Shown: positions 34,923-43,150, numbered from the stretch's first letter. The stretch: 64,000 bases of DNA from Alteribacillus bidgolensis (GCF_002886255.1 NZ_KZ614149.1:3779272-3843271), one strand, 5' to 3'. Program-made: numbers and translations. The notes: generated by a model from the sequence alone, not told the origin.

Positions 34923-35333
34923 ATGAAGTATGATAAATGTATTGTTAAAAAGCCACAAGATTATCACGCAGCGAGAAAAAAGATTAAAAATTGGCTTCAA
35001 CCTCTGCAAAGCGACCAACAATTTTTCTTTGAGGTTGCTGTCAATGAAGCACTAAATAACACAGTTCATCACGGGAGAAATGAAGAAGAGATTTATACAA
35101 GTATATCTTTTGAATCAGATGGAACGAAAATAATTGTATCTATTGAGGACCGTGGAAGCGGGTTGACAAAGGAAGCGGAAACACTGTACAGACAGGCTTC
35201 TGAGGAAGTGTTTAAAAGAACTGCTAATACGCTTAAACAATCCGGCCGCGGTTTAGCTATTATGAAAGAGTGCAGTGATAATATGATTTTAGAGGAAAAC
35301 GGCCGCCGTGTAACGCTTATAAAATATATTTAA
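34923..35333 (+). CDS. Stand-alone anti-sigma-like HATPase (RsbW/SpoIIAB fold)
   Basis: 136-residue GHKL ATPase-kinase domain. The N box EVAVNEALNNTVHHG, G1 box EDRGSGL and G2 box SGRGLAIMKE are intact, so ATP binding and serine-kinase activity on a STAS partner are likely. No anti-anti-sigma or sigma gene is adjacent, so its partner lies elsewhere; the RsbR paralogue or other STAS proteins are candidates. ATG 34923 is preceded by AAAGGAAGG at a long spacing of about 12 bases; in-frame upstream codons exist without a better site. Terminator follows. Confidence 0.8.
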   Translation: MKYDKCIVKKPQDYHAARKKIKNWLQPLQSDQQFFFEVAVNEALNNTVHHGRNEEEIYTSISFESDGTKIIVSIEDRGSGLTKEAETLYRQASEEVFKRTANTLKQSGRGLAIMKECSDNMILEENGRRVTLIKYI

Positions 35334-35371
35334 AAGAGCAGCTGTTTAATGAAAACAGCTGCTCTTTAGCA
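35332..35371. terminator. Bidirectional terminator between HATPase and GerMN genes
   Basis: AAAGAGCAGCTGTTT pairs with AAACAGCTGCTCTTT. Confidence 0.88.
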
Positions 35372-35380
35372 TAGCGCAAT

Positions 35381-36082
35381 TTATTCCATTGCTTCATAAT
35401 CATCAGGGTTATTAGCAGAAATAGGTTCCGTGCTGTCCATATGGCCGAATAAAGAAGATTCCTCTTCTCCTTCAATAAGAATTTTCGTTTCCTCATAACC
35501 AAACTGCTCCATAGTTAAAGCAATTTGTTCGGTAATTGCCATTTCAGCACTTGAGCCTGCATTAACATCCAACAAAGATTCCGAAAAAGAAACTTCTGCT
35601 GTACCGTCTTGCACCTCTACTGATTGAACCTGCACCTCTTCTCCTTCAAAAGGGCCAACTAGTTCCTCGTGCTCTGGTCCATTTATCCATGCTTGAAGAG
35701 CAGCTGCCGGAATACCCTCTTCAGAGTCTGCTTCTACTTCTTGCTGCTCTTTATACGTTTCAAGCAGCTGCTCATCTGAAAAGTACAATGTTACCGTTTC
35801 AGTGATAGTTTCTTCTGATGCATTTGTTTCTTCACTTTCTTTTTCATTTGCTTCTTCAGTTTCTTCTACTTCTTCAGTTTCTTCTGTGTCTTCTACCGTG
35901 GTTTCATCCTTCTCGTCTTGGCTGTCTTCAACTGCTTCTCCCTGTTCTTCAGATTCATTTTTATCCTCTTCAGTGCCGGCGCCTGTTTCTAAGTCTTCTT
36001 CTGTTTCTTCTCCTTGGCCGCACGCTGACAGCACCCCAAAGCTTATTAGAACGATAAGTACAAAGTACAATAGACGTGTCAT
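35381..36082 (-). CDS. Acidic lipoprotein with GerMN domain
   Basis: 233 residues: lipoprotein signal with lipobox LSAC (Cys 21), a long Glu/Asp/Thr-rich linker (about 22-95), then a GerMN domain (about 96-205: TLYFSDEQ..., AALQAWINGP..., VQVQSVEVQDGTAEVSFSE). GerMN domains occur in spore germination protein GerM and in lipoproteins of related bacilli, on the outer membrane face. The strong acidic bias fits a salt-adapted exterior. The start ATG is preceded by a GGGGAAAA stretch. Function beyond envelope or spore association is not known. Confidence 0.85.
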   Translation of the reverse strand: MTRLLYFVLIVLISFGVLSACGQGEETEEDLETGAGTEEDKNESEEQGEAVEDSQDEKDETTVEDTEETEEVEETEEANEKESEETNASEETITETVTLYFSDEQLLETYKEQQEVEADSEEGIPAAALQAWINGPEHEELVGPFEGEEVQVQSVEVQDGTAEVSFSESLLDVNAGSSAEMAITEQIALTMEQFGYEETKILIEGEEESSLFGHMDSTEPISANNPDDYEAME

Positions 36083-36249
36083 GATTTTCCCCTTTCTAAT
36101 TGAATCAGTCTACCTTAATAGTCGCTATGTAGAAAAAAACAGTTACAAAAAGTGTAAAAAAAGTAGAAAAAGTTGTCAAAGGGCTTTCTTCCTCTATCTT
36201 TCTTACTTTCAATCAGTCTAAAAAAATTAAATTTTTCTGAAAAATACCA

Positions 36250-36278
36250 TTGACGAAAGGATGTTTCTGTTATACAAT
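36250..36278 (+). promoter_or_regulatory. Promoter of the BH0509-like gene
   Basis: TTGACG (36250-36255), 17-base spacer, TACAAT (36273-36278): near-consensus sigma-A promoter. Confidence 0.75.
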
Positions 36279-36330
36279 ACATTTAAATAATTAAACTGTA
36301 ATAATACAGTACAGAAAGGGTGCATTGGAT

Positions 36331-36474
36331 ATGAAAAGAATAGAGCGGAAAAACATGGTATCGTTTATTTCTAAAGTAAAGGGAATGGAAGAAAAATACT
36401 TATCCACGATGACAGATGAAGATATTGAACACATTTATGAACAAACGTATTTAAAACATGAAACAACTGAATAA
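36331..36474 (+). CDS. BH0509-family small protein
   Basis: 47 residues, soluble and charged: starts MKRIERKNMVSFI, then a helical stretch with MTDEDIEHIYEQTY. The N-terminal RxERKNM-x-SFI pattern matches what I recall of the BH0509 family found in bacilli, whose function is unknown. AGAAAGGG lies 10 bases upstream, a near-consensus promoter precedes it and a terminator follows, so it is a real monocistronic gene. Confidence 0.75.
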   Translation: MKRIERKNMVSFISKVKGMEEKYLSTMTDEDIEHIYEQTYLKHETTE

Positions 36475-36513
36475 TATAATTAAATAGGAATATGAACTTG
36501 TATTTAAAAAGAG

Positions 36514-36563
36514 TAAAGGCGCCTTAGAAAAGTAATAAACTTTTGCGGCGTCTTTATTTTTTT
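36514..36563 (+). terminator. Intrinsic terminator of the BH0509-like gene
   Basis: AAAGGCGCC pairs with GGCGTCTTT across an AAAAGT/ACTTTT-containing loop, then T7. Confidence 0.8.
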
Positions 36564-36569
36564 GTACTT

Positions 36570-36803
36570 GAATGAATTTCATAATTCATTTCTATATCAT
36601 TAAAAACGAACATTTTATAAAATACCCTCGTTATCGTAGTGTCTTCTTTGCCGCGGACTTGGCTTCAGCCTCCTCGGCAGCAAGCTGCCTGCGGGGTCTT
36701 CAGCTCAAGCTTATCCCGCAGGAGTCGTCGCCTTCCACTACAATCGATATATCGATATAATGTTCGTTTTTGATAATCAAAATAGCACTTATGAAATTGA
36801 TTC
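36570..36803. mobile_element. 234-bp MITE-like element with terminal inverted repeats and ACTT target duplication
   Basis: Outer ends GAATGAATTTCATAA and TTATGAAATTGATTC are inverted repeats of each other (14 of 15 bases), and inner AAAAACGAACATT (36602-36614) matches AATGTTCGTTTTT (36759-36771). ACTT flanks both sides (36566-36569 and 36804-36807). The GC-rich centre has its own palindromic patches (CGATATATCG near 36744). No protein is encoded. The sequence after the right end (36804 on) resembles the start of the dispersed two-hairpin repeat. Confidence 0.7.
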
Positions 36804-37058
36804 ACTTTAGAAAAGTTTCACTGTTATAAAACGAAAAAGCATAAGAAAAGGCTAAGGGGCTTCTGTCATTTCCAGACAGCTCCTTTCTAACACTAGGTAG
36901 GAATGGAATAAATGTAATTGAACATGATAAGCTAAATTCGGCTTTGAGCTAGAGAATACAATATTTTTAGGCATTTTACATAAATTCATATAATTTTTTT
37001 GAAGGAAGATTTATTAAAAAATGATATAATACGGTGGTAATGATGTGGCGGTGATAGG

Positions 37059-37154
37059 ATGAAAAAATTATCGAACAAAGGACTGCTGGCTTTTATAGTG
37101 ACTCTTGTCATTTTGTATGGAGTACTATACTGGGTGTATGCGTTATTCTTTTAA
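37059..37154 (+). CDS. 31-residue single-pass membrane peptide
   Basis: MKKLSNKGLL, then one hydrophobic helix (LAFIVTLVILYGVLYWVYAL) to the end: a typical tiny membrane protein with a positive cytoplasmic N-terminus. GGCGGTGATAGG lies right before the ATG, TATAAT is at about 37025-37030, and a terminator follows, so expression is likely. Family and role unknown. It sits between two repeat elements. Confidence 0.6.
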   Translation: MKKLSNKGLLAFIVTLVILYGVLYWVYALFF

Positions 37155-37162
37155 AATCGACG

Positions 37163-37200
37163 GAAAGCTCAACGGTTTTACCGTAAGGGCTTTTCTTTTT
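37163..37200 (+). terminator. Intrinsic terminator of the membrane-peptide gene
   Basis: GAAAGC pairs with GGCTTTTC around an ACGG/CCGT inner stem; CTTTTT follows and repeat copy D starts at once. Confidence 0.7.
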
Positions 37201-37281
37201 GTACTTTAGGAATGTTTAACTTTGTTAAAGAATCAAAGTATATTGCCATTTGGGCTTGGCGGCAAGCCAAGTTTTTCTAAC
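37201..37281 (+). repeat. Dispersed two-hairpin repeat, copy D
   Basis: Starts GTACTTTAGGAATGTTTAAC, keeps the ACTTTG/CAAAGT hairpin and ends GCTTGGCGGCAAGCCAAG plus T-tract. The central part is shortened. Confidence 0.75.
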
Positions 37282-37327
37282 CTTGCATAGGGCTTTACAC
37301 ATTAATATTAAATTACGTCCGTGAATT

Positions 37328-37354
37328 TGTAACACATTCGAAAGAATGAACGAC
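37328..37354 (+). promoter_or_regulatory. ECF-type (sigma-X) autoregulatory promoter
   Basis: TGTAAC (37328-37333), 17-base spacer, CGAC (37351-37354), just upstream of sigX: the pattern known for B. subtilis sigma-X promoters. Confidence 0.75.
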
Positions 37355-37376
37355 TAAAAATATGGGAGTGTTAATC

Positions 37377-37916
37377 GTGCAAGATGAATTTGAACGGTTA
37401 TATGAAAACTATCACCACTCTCTTTTTCAATATTTATTTTATATGGTTAGAGACAAAGAAGCAGCTGAAGAACTCGTTCAGGAAGTTTATATTAAAGTAT
37501 TTCACTCCTTTCAGACATTTGAAGGGAAAAGCAGTGAAAAAACATGGTTGTATTCTATAGCACGTCACGTAGGAATTGATTGGATTCGGAAGCAGAATCG
37601 AAAAAAGCGAAAATGGCTAGGGTTGATTGGGCCGCTTTCCAAAGAGGACATAAGGGATCCGTCTCCTTTACCGGATGAAATTGTTTCAACAAAAGATGAA
37701 GTGAAAATCGTGTATGAAGCAATGGAAGACTGTACTCCCGACCAGCGCCAAGTGCTAGTACTTCGTTATGTCGAATCACTTTCCATAAGAGAAGCAGCTG
37801 AAATATTAGGCTGGTCTGAAAGTAAGGTGAAAACAACGCAGCACCGGGCTGTTAAAAAATTAAAAGACATCCTCTCACAAAATAAGGAAATAACAGAAAG
37901 GAGGGCAGAACAGTGA
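37377..37916 (+). CDS. sigX: ECF RNA polymerase sigma factor SigX
   Basis: 179 residues, with region 2 (about 15-80: AEELVQEVYIKVF and TWLYSIARHVGIDWIRKQ) and region 4 (about 115-170: QVLVLRYVESLSIREAAEILGWSESKVKTTQHRAVKKL), no region 3, as in ECF sigma factors. The downstream overlapping membrane-bound anti-sigma and the ECF promoter upstream match sigX-rsiX, which in B. subtilis modifies the cell envelope. Start GTG 37377 has GGGAGTG upstream; the ATG at 37362 lacks a ribosome binding site. SigW or SigV type is the alternative. Confidence 0.87.
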   Translation: MQDEFERLYENYHHSLFQYLFYMVRDKEAAEELVQEVYIKVFHSFQTFEGKSSEKTWLYSIARHVGIDWIRKQNRKKRKWLGLIGPLSKEDIRDPSPLPDEIVSTKDEVKIVYEAMEDCTPDQRQVLVLRYVESLSIREAAEILGWSESKVKTTQHRAVKKLKDILSQNKEITERRAEQ

Positions 37917-39244
37917 AAAAACGTTATTCTCGTTCATCGGATGAACTGGTAAAACAAAATCTTCAACAATTACCGCAGATCTGTGATAACCGGACAAAGG
38001 AAGAAGTATATCAAAATATAGTAAAGAAAACGGGAAAATACGGTAATAAAAGGTGGCCAACGAAATGGGTTATTCCAACACTTTCAACTGCTGCGGCATT
38101 ACTATTGCTTTTGGTTCTTTTACCCAATATGCTATCCAGTCCGAAGCAATATACTGCCGATGAAGATTCAGCCTCTATAGAGAATCGCCAAGCTGGGGAA
38201 AACAGTACAGAAAACATCACGGAACAAGAAGAAACGGATAATAGTTTGGAAAACCCAGAACGTTCTAAACAGGAAGAAAATGACATTACGATTTCCGAAC
38301 AGGATGAAGAGTCAGCTGATGAGACAGCTGATAAGACAGCTGAAGAGACACAAACACATGAAGAACCAGCAGTAGACGCTGAAGATGAGGATCCTATATA
38401 TGATAATTATGTTACTGCGTTGACAGAAGATGATATTGAGCAGGGAGAAAAAGCTGTAACTATCCCGCTTCAAGATGTTGAGACTTCCGTTATCGTTCCT
38501 TTAACTTTTGTGATTAGTGAAAGTCAGGAGCCGCTTGAAGCATTTGAAGAATTGACAGAAGAATTTACAGGGGAAGACGTTGGATTAGATCCTTCTGCCC
38601 TCCAACATATAGATTGGACTTTTGCGGGGGAAGAGGGATCTCCTTTAGAAGCAGAATTTGAAGAAGATCTTTCGGAAGCAAGCAGCAACGAAAGCGAAAT
38701 GATTGTGAGAAGTTTAGAAGAAAGTATGCGTTATTTAGGGGAAAAGGAAGTTATCCTTGAGCAAAATGGTGAAGAGGGTGTTGAATTAGGAAACTATGGT
38801 GTTTTAAACCGCTATAGAATAGATCAGGAAAACCGGGGATATTACGTATATACTACAAACGAAAACAGGTCTTTTCTCGTTAGCGGCAGCGGAGCCAATA
38901 TTTCTTCCACGAATGAGAACGGTGAATTATTAACATTTCATGAAACCCTGGAGCATATGAAATCTACGGGGGAAAATAGCAGTGTAAATGCTTCTATACC
39001 GGAAGATATGGTGATAAAAGAGGTACAAGAAGAACAAGACCTTGCGCGAGTGGTTTTTTCTAAGGACAGCCATCTTTCAGAAAACAACAATGGAAGATTA
39101 ATGGTGGAAGCTGTCCTTTTTGCAGCAGCAGACTTTGGATTTGAACGGGTATCCTTTGAAGGGGAGAATCTTGGAGAAGCAGAAGGATATAAGCTGCATG
39201 CCCCAATAGATGTTCCAGTTGCTCCAAATCAAATCAAAAAATAA
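37913..39244 (+). CDS. rsiX: Membrane-anchored anti-sigma factor RsiX-like
   Basis: 443 residues. A short cytosolic N-terminus (about 1-50) binds the sigma factor, one membrane helix follows (about 51-71, VIPTLSTAAALLLLLVLLP), then a very acidic, Glu/Thr-rich linker (about 80-160) and a folded extracellular part with two related beta-rich halves. The GTG start overlaps the sigX stop (GTGA), implying translational coupling. Topology and position match RsiX; it would hold SigX at the membrane until an envelope signal releases it. The outer domain has no catalytic motif I can see. Confidence 0.83.
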   Translation: MKKRYSRSSDELVKQNLQQLPQICDNRTKEEVYQNIVKKTGKYGNKRWPTKWVIPTLSTAAALLLLLVLLPNMLSSPKQYTADEDSASIENRQAGENSTENITEQEETDNSLENPERSKQEENDITISEQDEESADETADKTAEETQTHEEPAVDAEDEDPIYDNYVTALTEDDIEQGEKAVTIPLQDVETSVIVPLTFVISESQEPLEAFEELTEEFTGEDVGLDPSALQHIDWTFAGEEGSPLEAEFEEDLSEASSNESEMIVRSLEESMRYLGEKEVILEQNGEEGVELGNYGVLNRYRIDQENRGYYVYTTNENRSFLVSGSGANISSTNENGELLTFHETLEHMKSTGENSSVNASIPEDMVIKEVQEEQDLARVVFSKDSHLSENNNGRLMVEAVLFAAADFGFERVSFEGENLGEAEGYKLHAPIDVPVAPNQIKK

Positions 39245-39355
39245 ACAACTTTTTTTAAAGCATTTTTATGGCAGAATTACCGGCATTAGGATCTAATGAT
39301 TTAAGAACTTTAATATTGTATAAACACCAAAAGGTATGTTGGAGGGTGAGTCACC

Positions 39356-39616
39356 TTGGATTATAATGATCAAGTTAAAAATAGATTAAAGCGGATTGAA
39401 GGACAAGTTCGCGGTGTTCTCAAAATGATGGATGAAGGGAAAGAGTGCCAGGATATTGTTAGTCAAATGTCTGCCATAAGAAGTGCTCTAGATCGTACAA
39501 TCGGGGTTGTGGTTAGTGAAAATCTTGAACAATGTGTCCGTCAACAAATACAACGTGGAGAAGATACGGAAGATACGATTAAAGAAGCAGTTAGTTTGTT
39601 AGTAAAAAGCAGGTAA
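39356..39616 (+). CDS. CsoR/CstR-family regulator, CstR-like (thiol/persulfide type)
   Basis: 86-residue all-helical DUF156 repressor. Key positions: C31 and C60 are present, but the position of the copper-binding histidine of CsoR (25 residues after the first Cys) is N56. That combination is typical of CstR-type sensors of reactive sulfur rather than copper sensors. No copper or sulfur-transfer gene is adjacent, so it may act elsewhere. The start is a TTG with GGAGGGTGAG upstream. Nickel/cobalt members (RcnR) have other ligands and fit less well. Confidence 0.82.
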   Translation: MDYNDQVKNRLKRIEGQVRGVLKMMDEGKECQDIVSQMSAIRSALDRTIGVVVSENLEQCVRQQIQRGEDTEDTIKEAVSLLVKSR

Positions 39617-39661
39617 AATTTGTGGCATTAACAGAATTGATGATATAAAAACGGTAGAATA

Positions 39662-39698
39662 GAACTGACCCTTTTTGGATAAAGGCAGTTTTATTTTT
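39662..39698 (+). terminator. Probable weak terminator of the cstR-like gene
   Basis: AACTGACC pairs imperfectly with GGCAGTT, followed by TTATTTTTG. Confidence 0.5.
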
Positions 39699-39807
39699 GT
39701 CGAAAAATTTTTCTTCCTAGATTCCTTGATTTTACAACGTTCGCTAGAATATTCTGATATATTGATAATGAATGCTTGATTAGATTAAGGAAGAATAAGG
39801 TGATGTA

Positions 39808-40113
39808 ATGAATCAAGTCATTAAAAGAAAAAATGATATTAATGAAATGTTGAAAGCCTTTGATTCAATTGCTGATTACGATGAGCATGGACAGAAATAT
39901 TATTTTGTGTTTCAGGATAAAAAACGCGGCGGCCAATGGACATTAATGAAAACAGGAAATAAATGGTCCATTCATGGCAAAGGGAAAGATTATTGTGATG
40001 CTGAAGAAATATTTCTAACTTCAGAAGAAGTGGTTCGTTTTATATGGAAAAACCGATCAGCTGTCAACCAAAAACGAAAAATGCTTTATAAAAAGGAGCC
40101 TGTTAGAACATAA
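39808..40113 (+). CDS. Conserved-looking small protein of unknown function
   Basis: 101 residues, soluble, with many Lys and aromatic residues: YYFVFQDKKRGGQWTLMKTG then WSIHGKGKDYCDAEE. It looks like a compact alpha-beta domain. AAGGTGATGTA precedes the ATG, and a terminator follows. I do not recognise the family and the neighbours give no hint. Confidence 0.65.
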   Translation: MNQVIKRKNDINEMLKAFDSIADYDEHGQKYYFVFQDKKRGGQWTLMKTGNKWSIHGKGKDYCDAEEIFLTSEEVVRFIWKNRSAVNQKRKMLYKKEPVRT

Positions 40114-40130
40114 AAGGCTCCTTACATTTT
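40093..40130 (+). terminator. Hairpin terminator overlapping the 3' end of the preceding gene
   Basis: AAGGAGCC pairs with GGCTCCTT, then ACATTTTC; repeat copy E starts a few bases later. Confidence 0.7.
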
Positions 40131-40133
40131 CTT

Positions 40134-40222
40134 ATGCTTTAGGAATGTTTAACTTTGATACAGGATCAAAGTATAAGCAAATACGACTTCCGTCATTTGG
40201 ACTTGGCGTAAGCTGATTTTTA
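40134..40222 (+). repeat. Dispersed two-hairpin repeat, copy E
   Basis: Starts ATGCTTTAGGAATGTTTAAC, keeps GGATCAAAGTATAAGC and ACGACTTCCG, and ends in a degraded CTTGGCGTAAGCTGATTTTT. It abuts the stop codon of the rhomboid gene on the other strand. Confidence 0.72.
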
Positions 40223-40223
40223 T

Positions 40224-40994
40224 TTAAAAAAGCCTGGAGATTATACCTGCAATAACAAGAAAAAGAAAGATCCAGCCAATTAAACGGAAAATGGTACGTG
40301 TTGGAATAATGCGGCGTTTTCTCCATCGGTTTGGGTTGAATGTAACTTCTCTATTCTTAGCGGGTTCGAAGGTGTGCATGTAAAATGGGCGAGCTTTTTT
40401 TAGAAACAGGGGAGCAATAACGGCTCCTGCGATAAGTCCGAAAAGATGCGCTATGATGTTAATTCCAGGATTAATAAAAGTCATGATTACCCCAATGACC
40501 AATATAACAGTAATGATTTGAGCATTAGCTGCATCGATTAAATCTTTACGATTAATAACCATGTAGAGGTAAACACCGAAAAGACCGAAAATAGCTCCTG
40601 AGGCACCGAGATGTGTATAAAACGGTCCTGTTAATAAAAATGTGGCTATGTTAGCTAATATCCCTGTAGCTATATAAACAGTTATAAATTTTGGTTTTCC
40701 AAGCATTTTTTCTAAAGCAGGACCAAATAAAATTAATGAAAAAGAGTTAAATAAAACATGCCCAGTTCCCTGGTGTAGAAAAATTGGAGTAATAAGCCGC
40801 CAATATTCCCCTGCAGCAACAGCCCCATTATTTCCTACTCCCCATTGCATAATAGTTCTTCCAAATGGTATTAATCCATTTGTCCATAAGGATAGGTTTA
40901 TCCATAAAAAAAGCAAAAAATGTATAACGATAAGTCCGCTTATTATAGGATAATTTTTTCTGAAAGAATAAAAGGTTTCATTTCTTATAAACAT
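40224..40994 (-). CDS. Rhomboid-family intramembrane serine protease
   Basis: 256 residues with about seven membrane helices. The catalytic serine S132 lies in GASGAIFG and the histidine H183 in NIIAHLFG, the expected Ser-His dyad of rhomboids, which cleave substrates within the membrane. It occupies the place of B. subtilis ydcA, upstream and divergent of acpS. ATG 40994 follows AAAAGGAGAGGG; ten extra codons upstream lack a ribosome binding site. Substrates unknown. Confidence 0.9.
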   Translation of the reverse strand: MFIRNETFYSFRKNYPIISGLIVIHFLLFLWINLSLWTNGLIPFGRTIMQWGVGNNGAVAAGEYWRLITPIFLHQGTGHVLFNSFSLILFGPALEKMLGKPKFITVYIATGILANIATFLLTGPFYTHLGASGAIFGLFGVYLYMVINRKDLIDAANAQIITVILVIGVIMTFINPGINIIAHLFGLIAGAVIAPLFLKKARPFYMHTFEPAKNREVTFNPNRWRKRRIIPTRTIFRLIGWIFLFLVIAGIISRLF

Positions 40995-41126
40995 GTTCCC
41001 TCTCCTTTTGCAACAACACAGCAAAAGACCGAGTTGTTGCTGACCATGTGATACTATATAATTTTACCATATGGAAAAAGAGAACGACTAATGACAGCCT
41101 GTTGAAAAAGGATGAAATAGAGATAA

Positions 41127-41480
41127 ATGATTTATGGCATAGGATTAGATATAGTTAAATTAAAAAGAATAGAACGTCTTTTAGATAAAAATACTCGTTT
41201 TGAAGAAAGGGTTTTTACCCCTAAAGAGCGAGAGCGATTAAGAGAGTATAAAGGTCAAAGAAGGATTGAATTTGCAGGAGGACGATATGCGGCAAAAGAA
41301 GCGTTTGCTAAAGCCGCAGGTACTGGAATATCTCGGGAATTTGGGTTTCAAGATATAGAAGTAGACTCTGATAAATCAGGGAAACCCCTCATTAAAGCAG
41401 AAGGCACTACAATGAAAATTCATGTTTCTATTACTCATTGTGAAGAATACGCTGCAGCGCAGGTCATTTTGGAAAGTTGA
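41127..41480 (+). CDS. acpS: Holo-[acyl-carrier-protein] synthase
   Basis: 117 residues. AcpS transfers 4'-phosphopantetheine from CoA to apo-ACP for fatty acid synthesis. The N-terminal GIGLDIVKLKRIERL (metal-binding D8) and the AAKEAFAKA segment with the second acidic ligand are present. Located at the usual place between the rhomboid and the NAD(P)HX repair gene. Length is standard. Confidence 0.95.
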   Translation: MIYGIGLDIVKLKRIERLLDKNTRFEERVFTPKERERLREYKGQRRIEFAGGRYAAKEAFAKAAGTGISREFGFQDIEVDSDKSGKPLIKAEGTTMKIHVSITHCEEYAAAQVILES

Positions 41481-41563
41481 TGAATTCGGGACATGTTACG
41501 GCTTGTTTGCATATCTTAGTTGTTTTGTTCATAGAAATATATTGCGGTTAGGAGGGACCTGCC

Positions 41564-43102
41564 ATGCAAGTGGTCACCGGTGATGAAATGAGGCAGGTGG
41601 ATCGCTGTGCCATTGAAGAAATAGGAATGAAAGAAGAGGTGTTAATGGAAAATGCCGGCAGAGCTGCAGCCCAAGAAGTGGAAAGGCTGTATACTCATTT
41701 AGATCAAAAGAAGATCGCAGTTCTGGTTGGTAAAGGGAATAATGGCGGTGATGGCTTTGTAATAGCGAGGACTCTTTTAGAAAAAGGACGAGATGTGGAT
41801 GTGTGGCTTCTGGCAGAAGAGGAACAATGGAAGGGAGCGGCCCTCTACCATAAGCATTTATTTGAATCCTGCGGTTTTGAAGGGTACAGGTGGAAATCAG
41901 CCGAAACCCTTTTAGAAAAGAACTACGATTTATTTATTGATTCTATGCTTGGCACTGGCATAACTGGTGAATTGCGTTCTCCTTATAAAGAATCAGCAGC
42001 ATGTTTAAATGAAGCAGCAGGAGATATCATATCGATTGATATTCCAAGCGGGGTACCGACGGGAGAAGAAGAAGTTCCTAAAAGTGCAGTGCAAGCAGAT
42101 ATTACAATTACGCTGCAATCCCCTAAATGCAGTGCATATCTTTTCCCGGCAAGAGCTCATTATGGAGAGATAAAAGTAGTGGATATCGGACTGCCTAATG
42201 CCGCATGGAAATCAATTAATGTGTCAAGAAAAGTGTGGACGAAGTCTGACGTTCAAAAAACACTGCCAGAACGAAAGGTTTCTGCTAATAAAGGGGACCA
42301 TGGAAAAGGCCTGCTTGTTGGAGGGTCATTACAAATGCCAGGAGCGCTTAGCATGTCAGCATCTGCTTGTATTTACAGCGGGGCTGGGTTGTTAACGACT
42401 GCTCTTCCATCTAGTATCCTTTCTATTGTTTCCAATAACGTACCAGAAACAATGTTTTTACTGCTGCCTGAAAAAGACGGGGGGATTGCCGGGGAGCTTA
42501 TAGGTAAGGATTTCTCATTTGAGAATTACGATGCGGTAGCAGCAGGACCCGGGCTTGGAAGAGAAAAAGGTACTAAAAACCTCGTTCGAAAGTTGATTTC
42601 AGAAGTGGAAACACCTCTTCTGCTAGATGCAGATGCTCTATATTATTTGCCAGAATTGGCTCAAGAAATGAAAAGACGTCAGGAACCACTCATCTTATCC
42701 CCACATCCGGGAGAGATGGGCCGCCTCACTGGATTGTCAGCTAGTGAAGTTAATAAACGGCGTTTTGAAATATCCCGCCATTATGCACAAGAATATGGTT
42801 GTTATCTGATATTAAAAGGTCCGTATACCATTGTCACTACCCCTCAAGGAGGACAATATATAAACCAAACGGGTAATGAAGCATTGGCAAGAGGCGGGAC
42901 GGGTGATATTTTAACCGGGATAGCATTAGGGATGCTTTTGCAAAACGAGTCTATATCTTCATCTCTTTGCAATGCAGTATACGCCCATGGGCTGACATCT
43001 GATTTAGCTGTGCAACAGAAATATACTTCTACTTCAATGGCGTCGTCTGATTTGATTCATCATCTGCCGCTTGCATTTCGTACCATAGTTTCTTCTTTGT
43101 AA
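41564..43102 (+). CDS. nnr: Bifunctional NAD(P)H-hydrate epimerase / ADP-dependent dehydratase
   Basis: 512 residues: N-terminal YjeF_N epimerase domain (about 1-215; GKGNNGGDGFVIAR near 57, DSMLGTGITGE near 126) fused to a C-terminal ribokinase-like dehydratase (about 225-505; NKGDHGKGLLVGG, AGPGLGR, HPGEMGRLTG, and the GTGDILTG anion-hole motif near 446). Together they repair damaged hydrated NADH and NADPH. AGGAGGGACC precedes the ATG. Follows acpS as in many bacilli. Intact. Confidence 0.94.
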   Translation: MQVVTGDEMRQVDRCAIEEIGMKEEVLMENAGRAAAQEVERLYTHLDQKKIAVLVGKGNNGGDGFVIARTLLEKGRDVDVWLLAEEEQWKGAALYHKHLFESCGFEGYRWKSAETLLEKNYDLFIDSMLGTGITGELRSPYKESAACLNEAAGDIISIDIPSGVPTGEEEVPKSAVQADITITLQSPKCSAYLFPARAHYGEIKVVDIGLPNAAWKSINVSRKVWTKSDVQKTLPERKVSANKGDHGKGLLVGGSLQMPGALSMSASACIYSGAGLLTTALPSSILSIVSNNVPETMFLLLPEKDGGIAGELIGKDFSFENYDAVAAGPGLGREKGTKNLVRKLISEVETPLLLDADALYYLPELAQEMKRRQEPLILSPHPGEMGRLTGLSASEVNKRRFEISRHYAQEYGCYLILKGPYTIVTTPQGGQYINQTGNEALARGGTGDILTGIALGMLLQNESISSSLCNAVYAHGLTSDLAVQQKYTSTSMASSDLIHHLPLAFRTIVSSL

Positions 43103-43109
43103 AGGTTCC

Positions 43110-43140
43110 CTCCTTTGTCGTTATCTTAAGGACAAAGGAG
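43110..43140 (+). promoter_or_regulatory. Hairpin that sequesters the ydcC ribosome binding site
   Basis: A perfect 10-bp stem CTCCTTTGTC (43110-43119) / GACAAAGGAG (43131-43140) with an 11-base loop contains the AAGGAG of the next gene in its right arm. No T-tract follows, so it is not a terminator. Confidence 0.65.
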
Positions 43141-43150
43141 AAATGATAAC

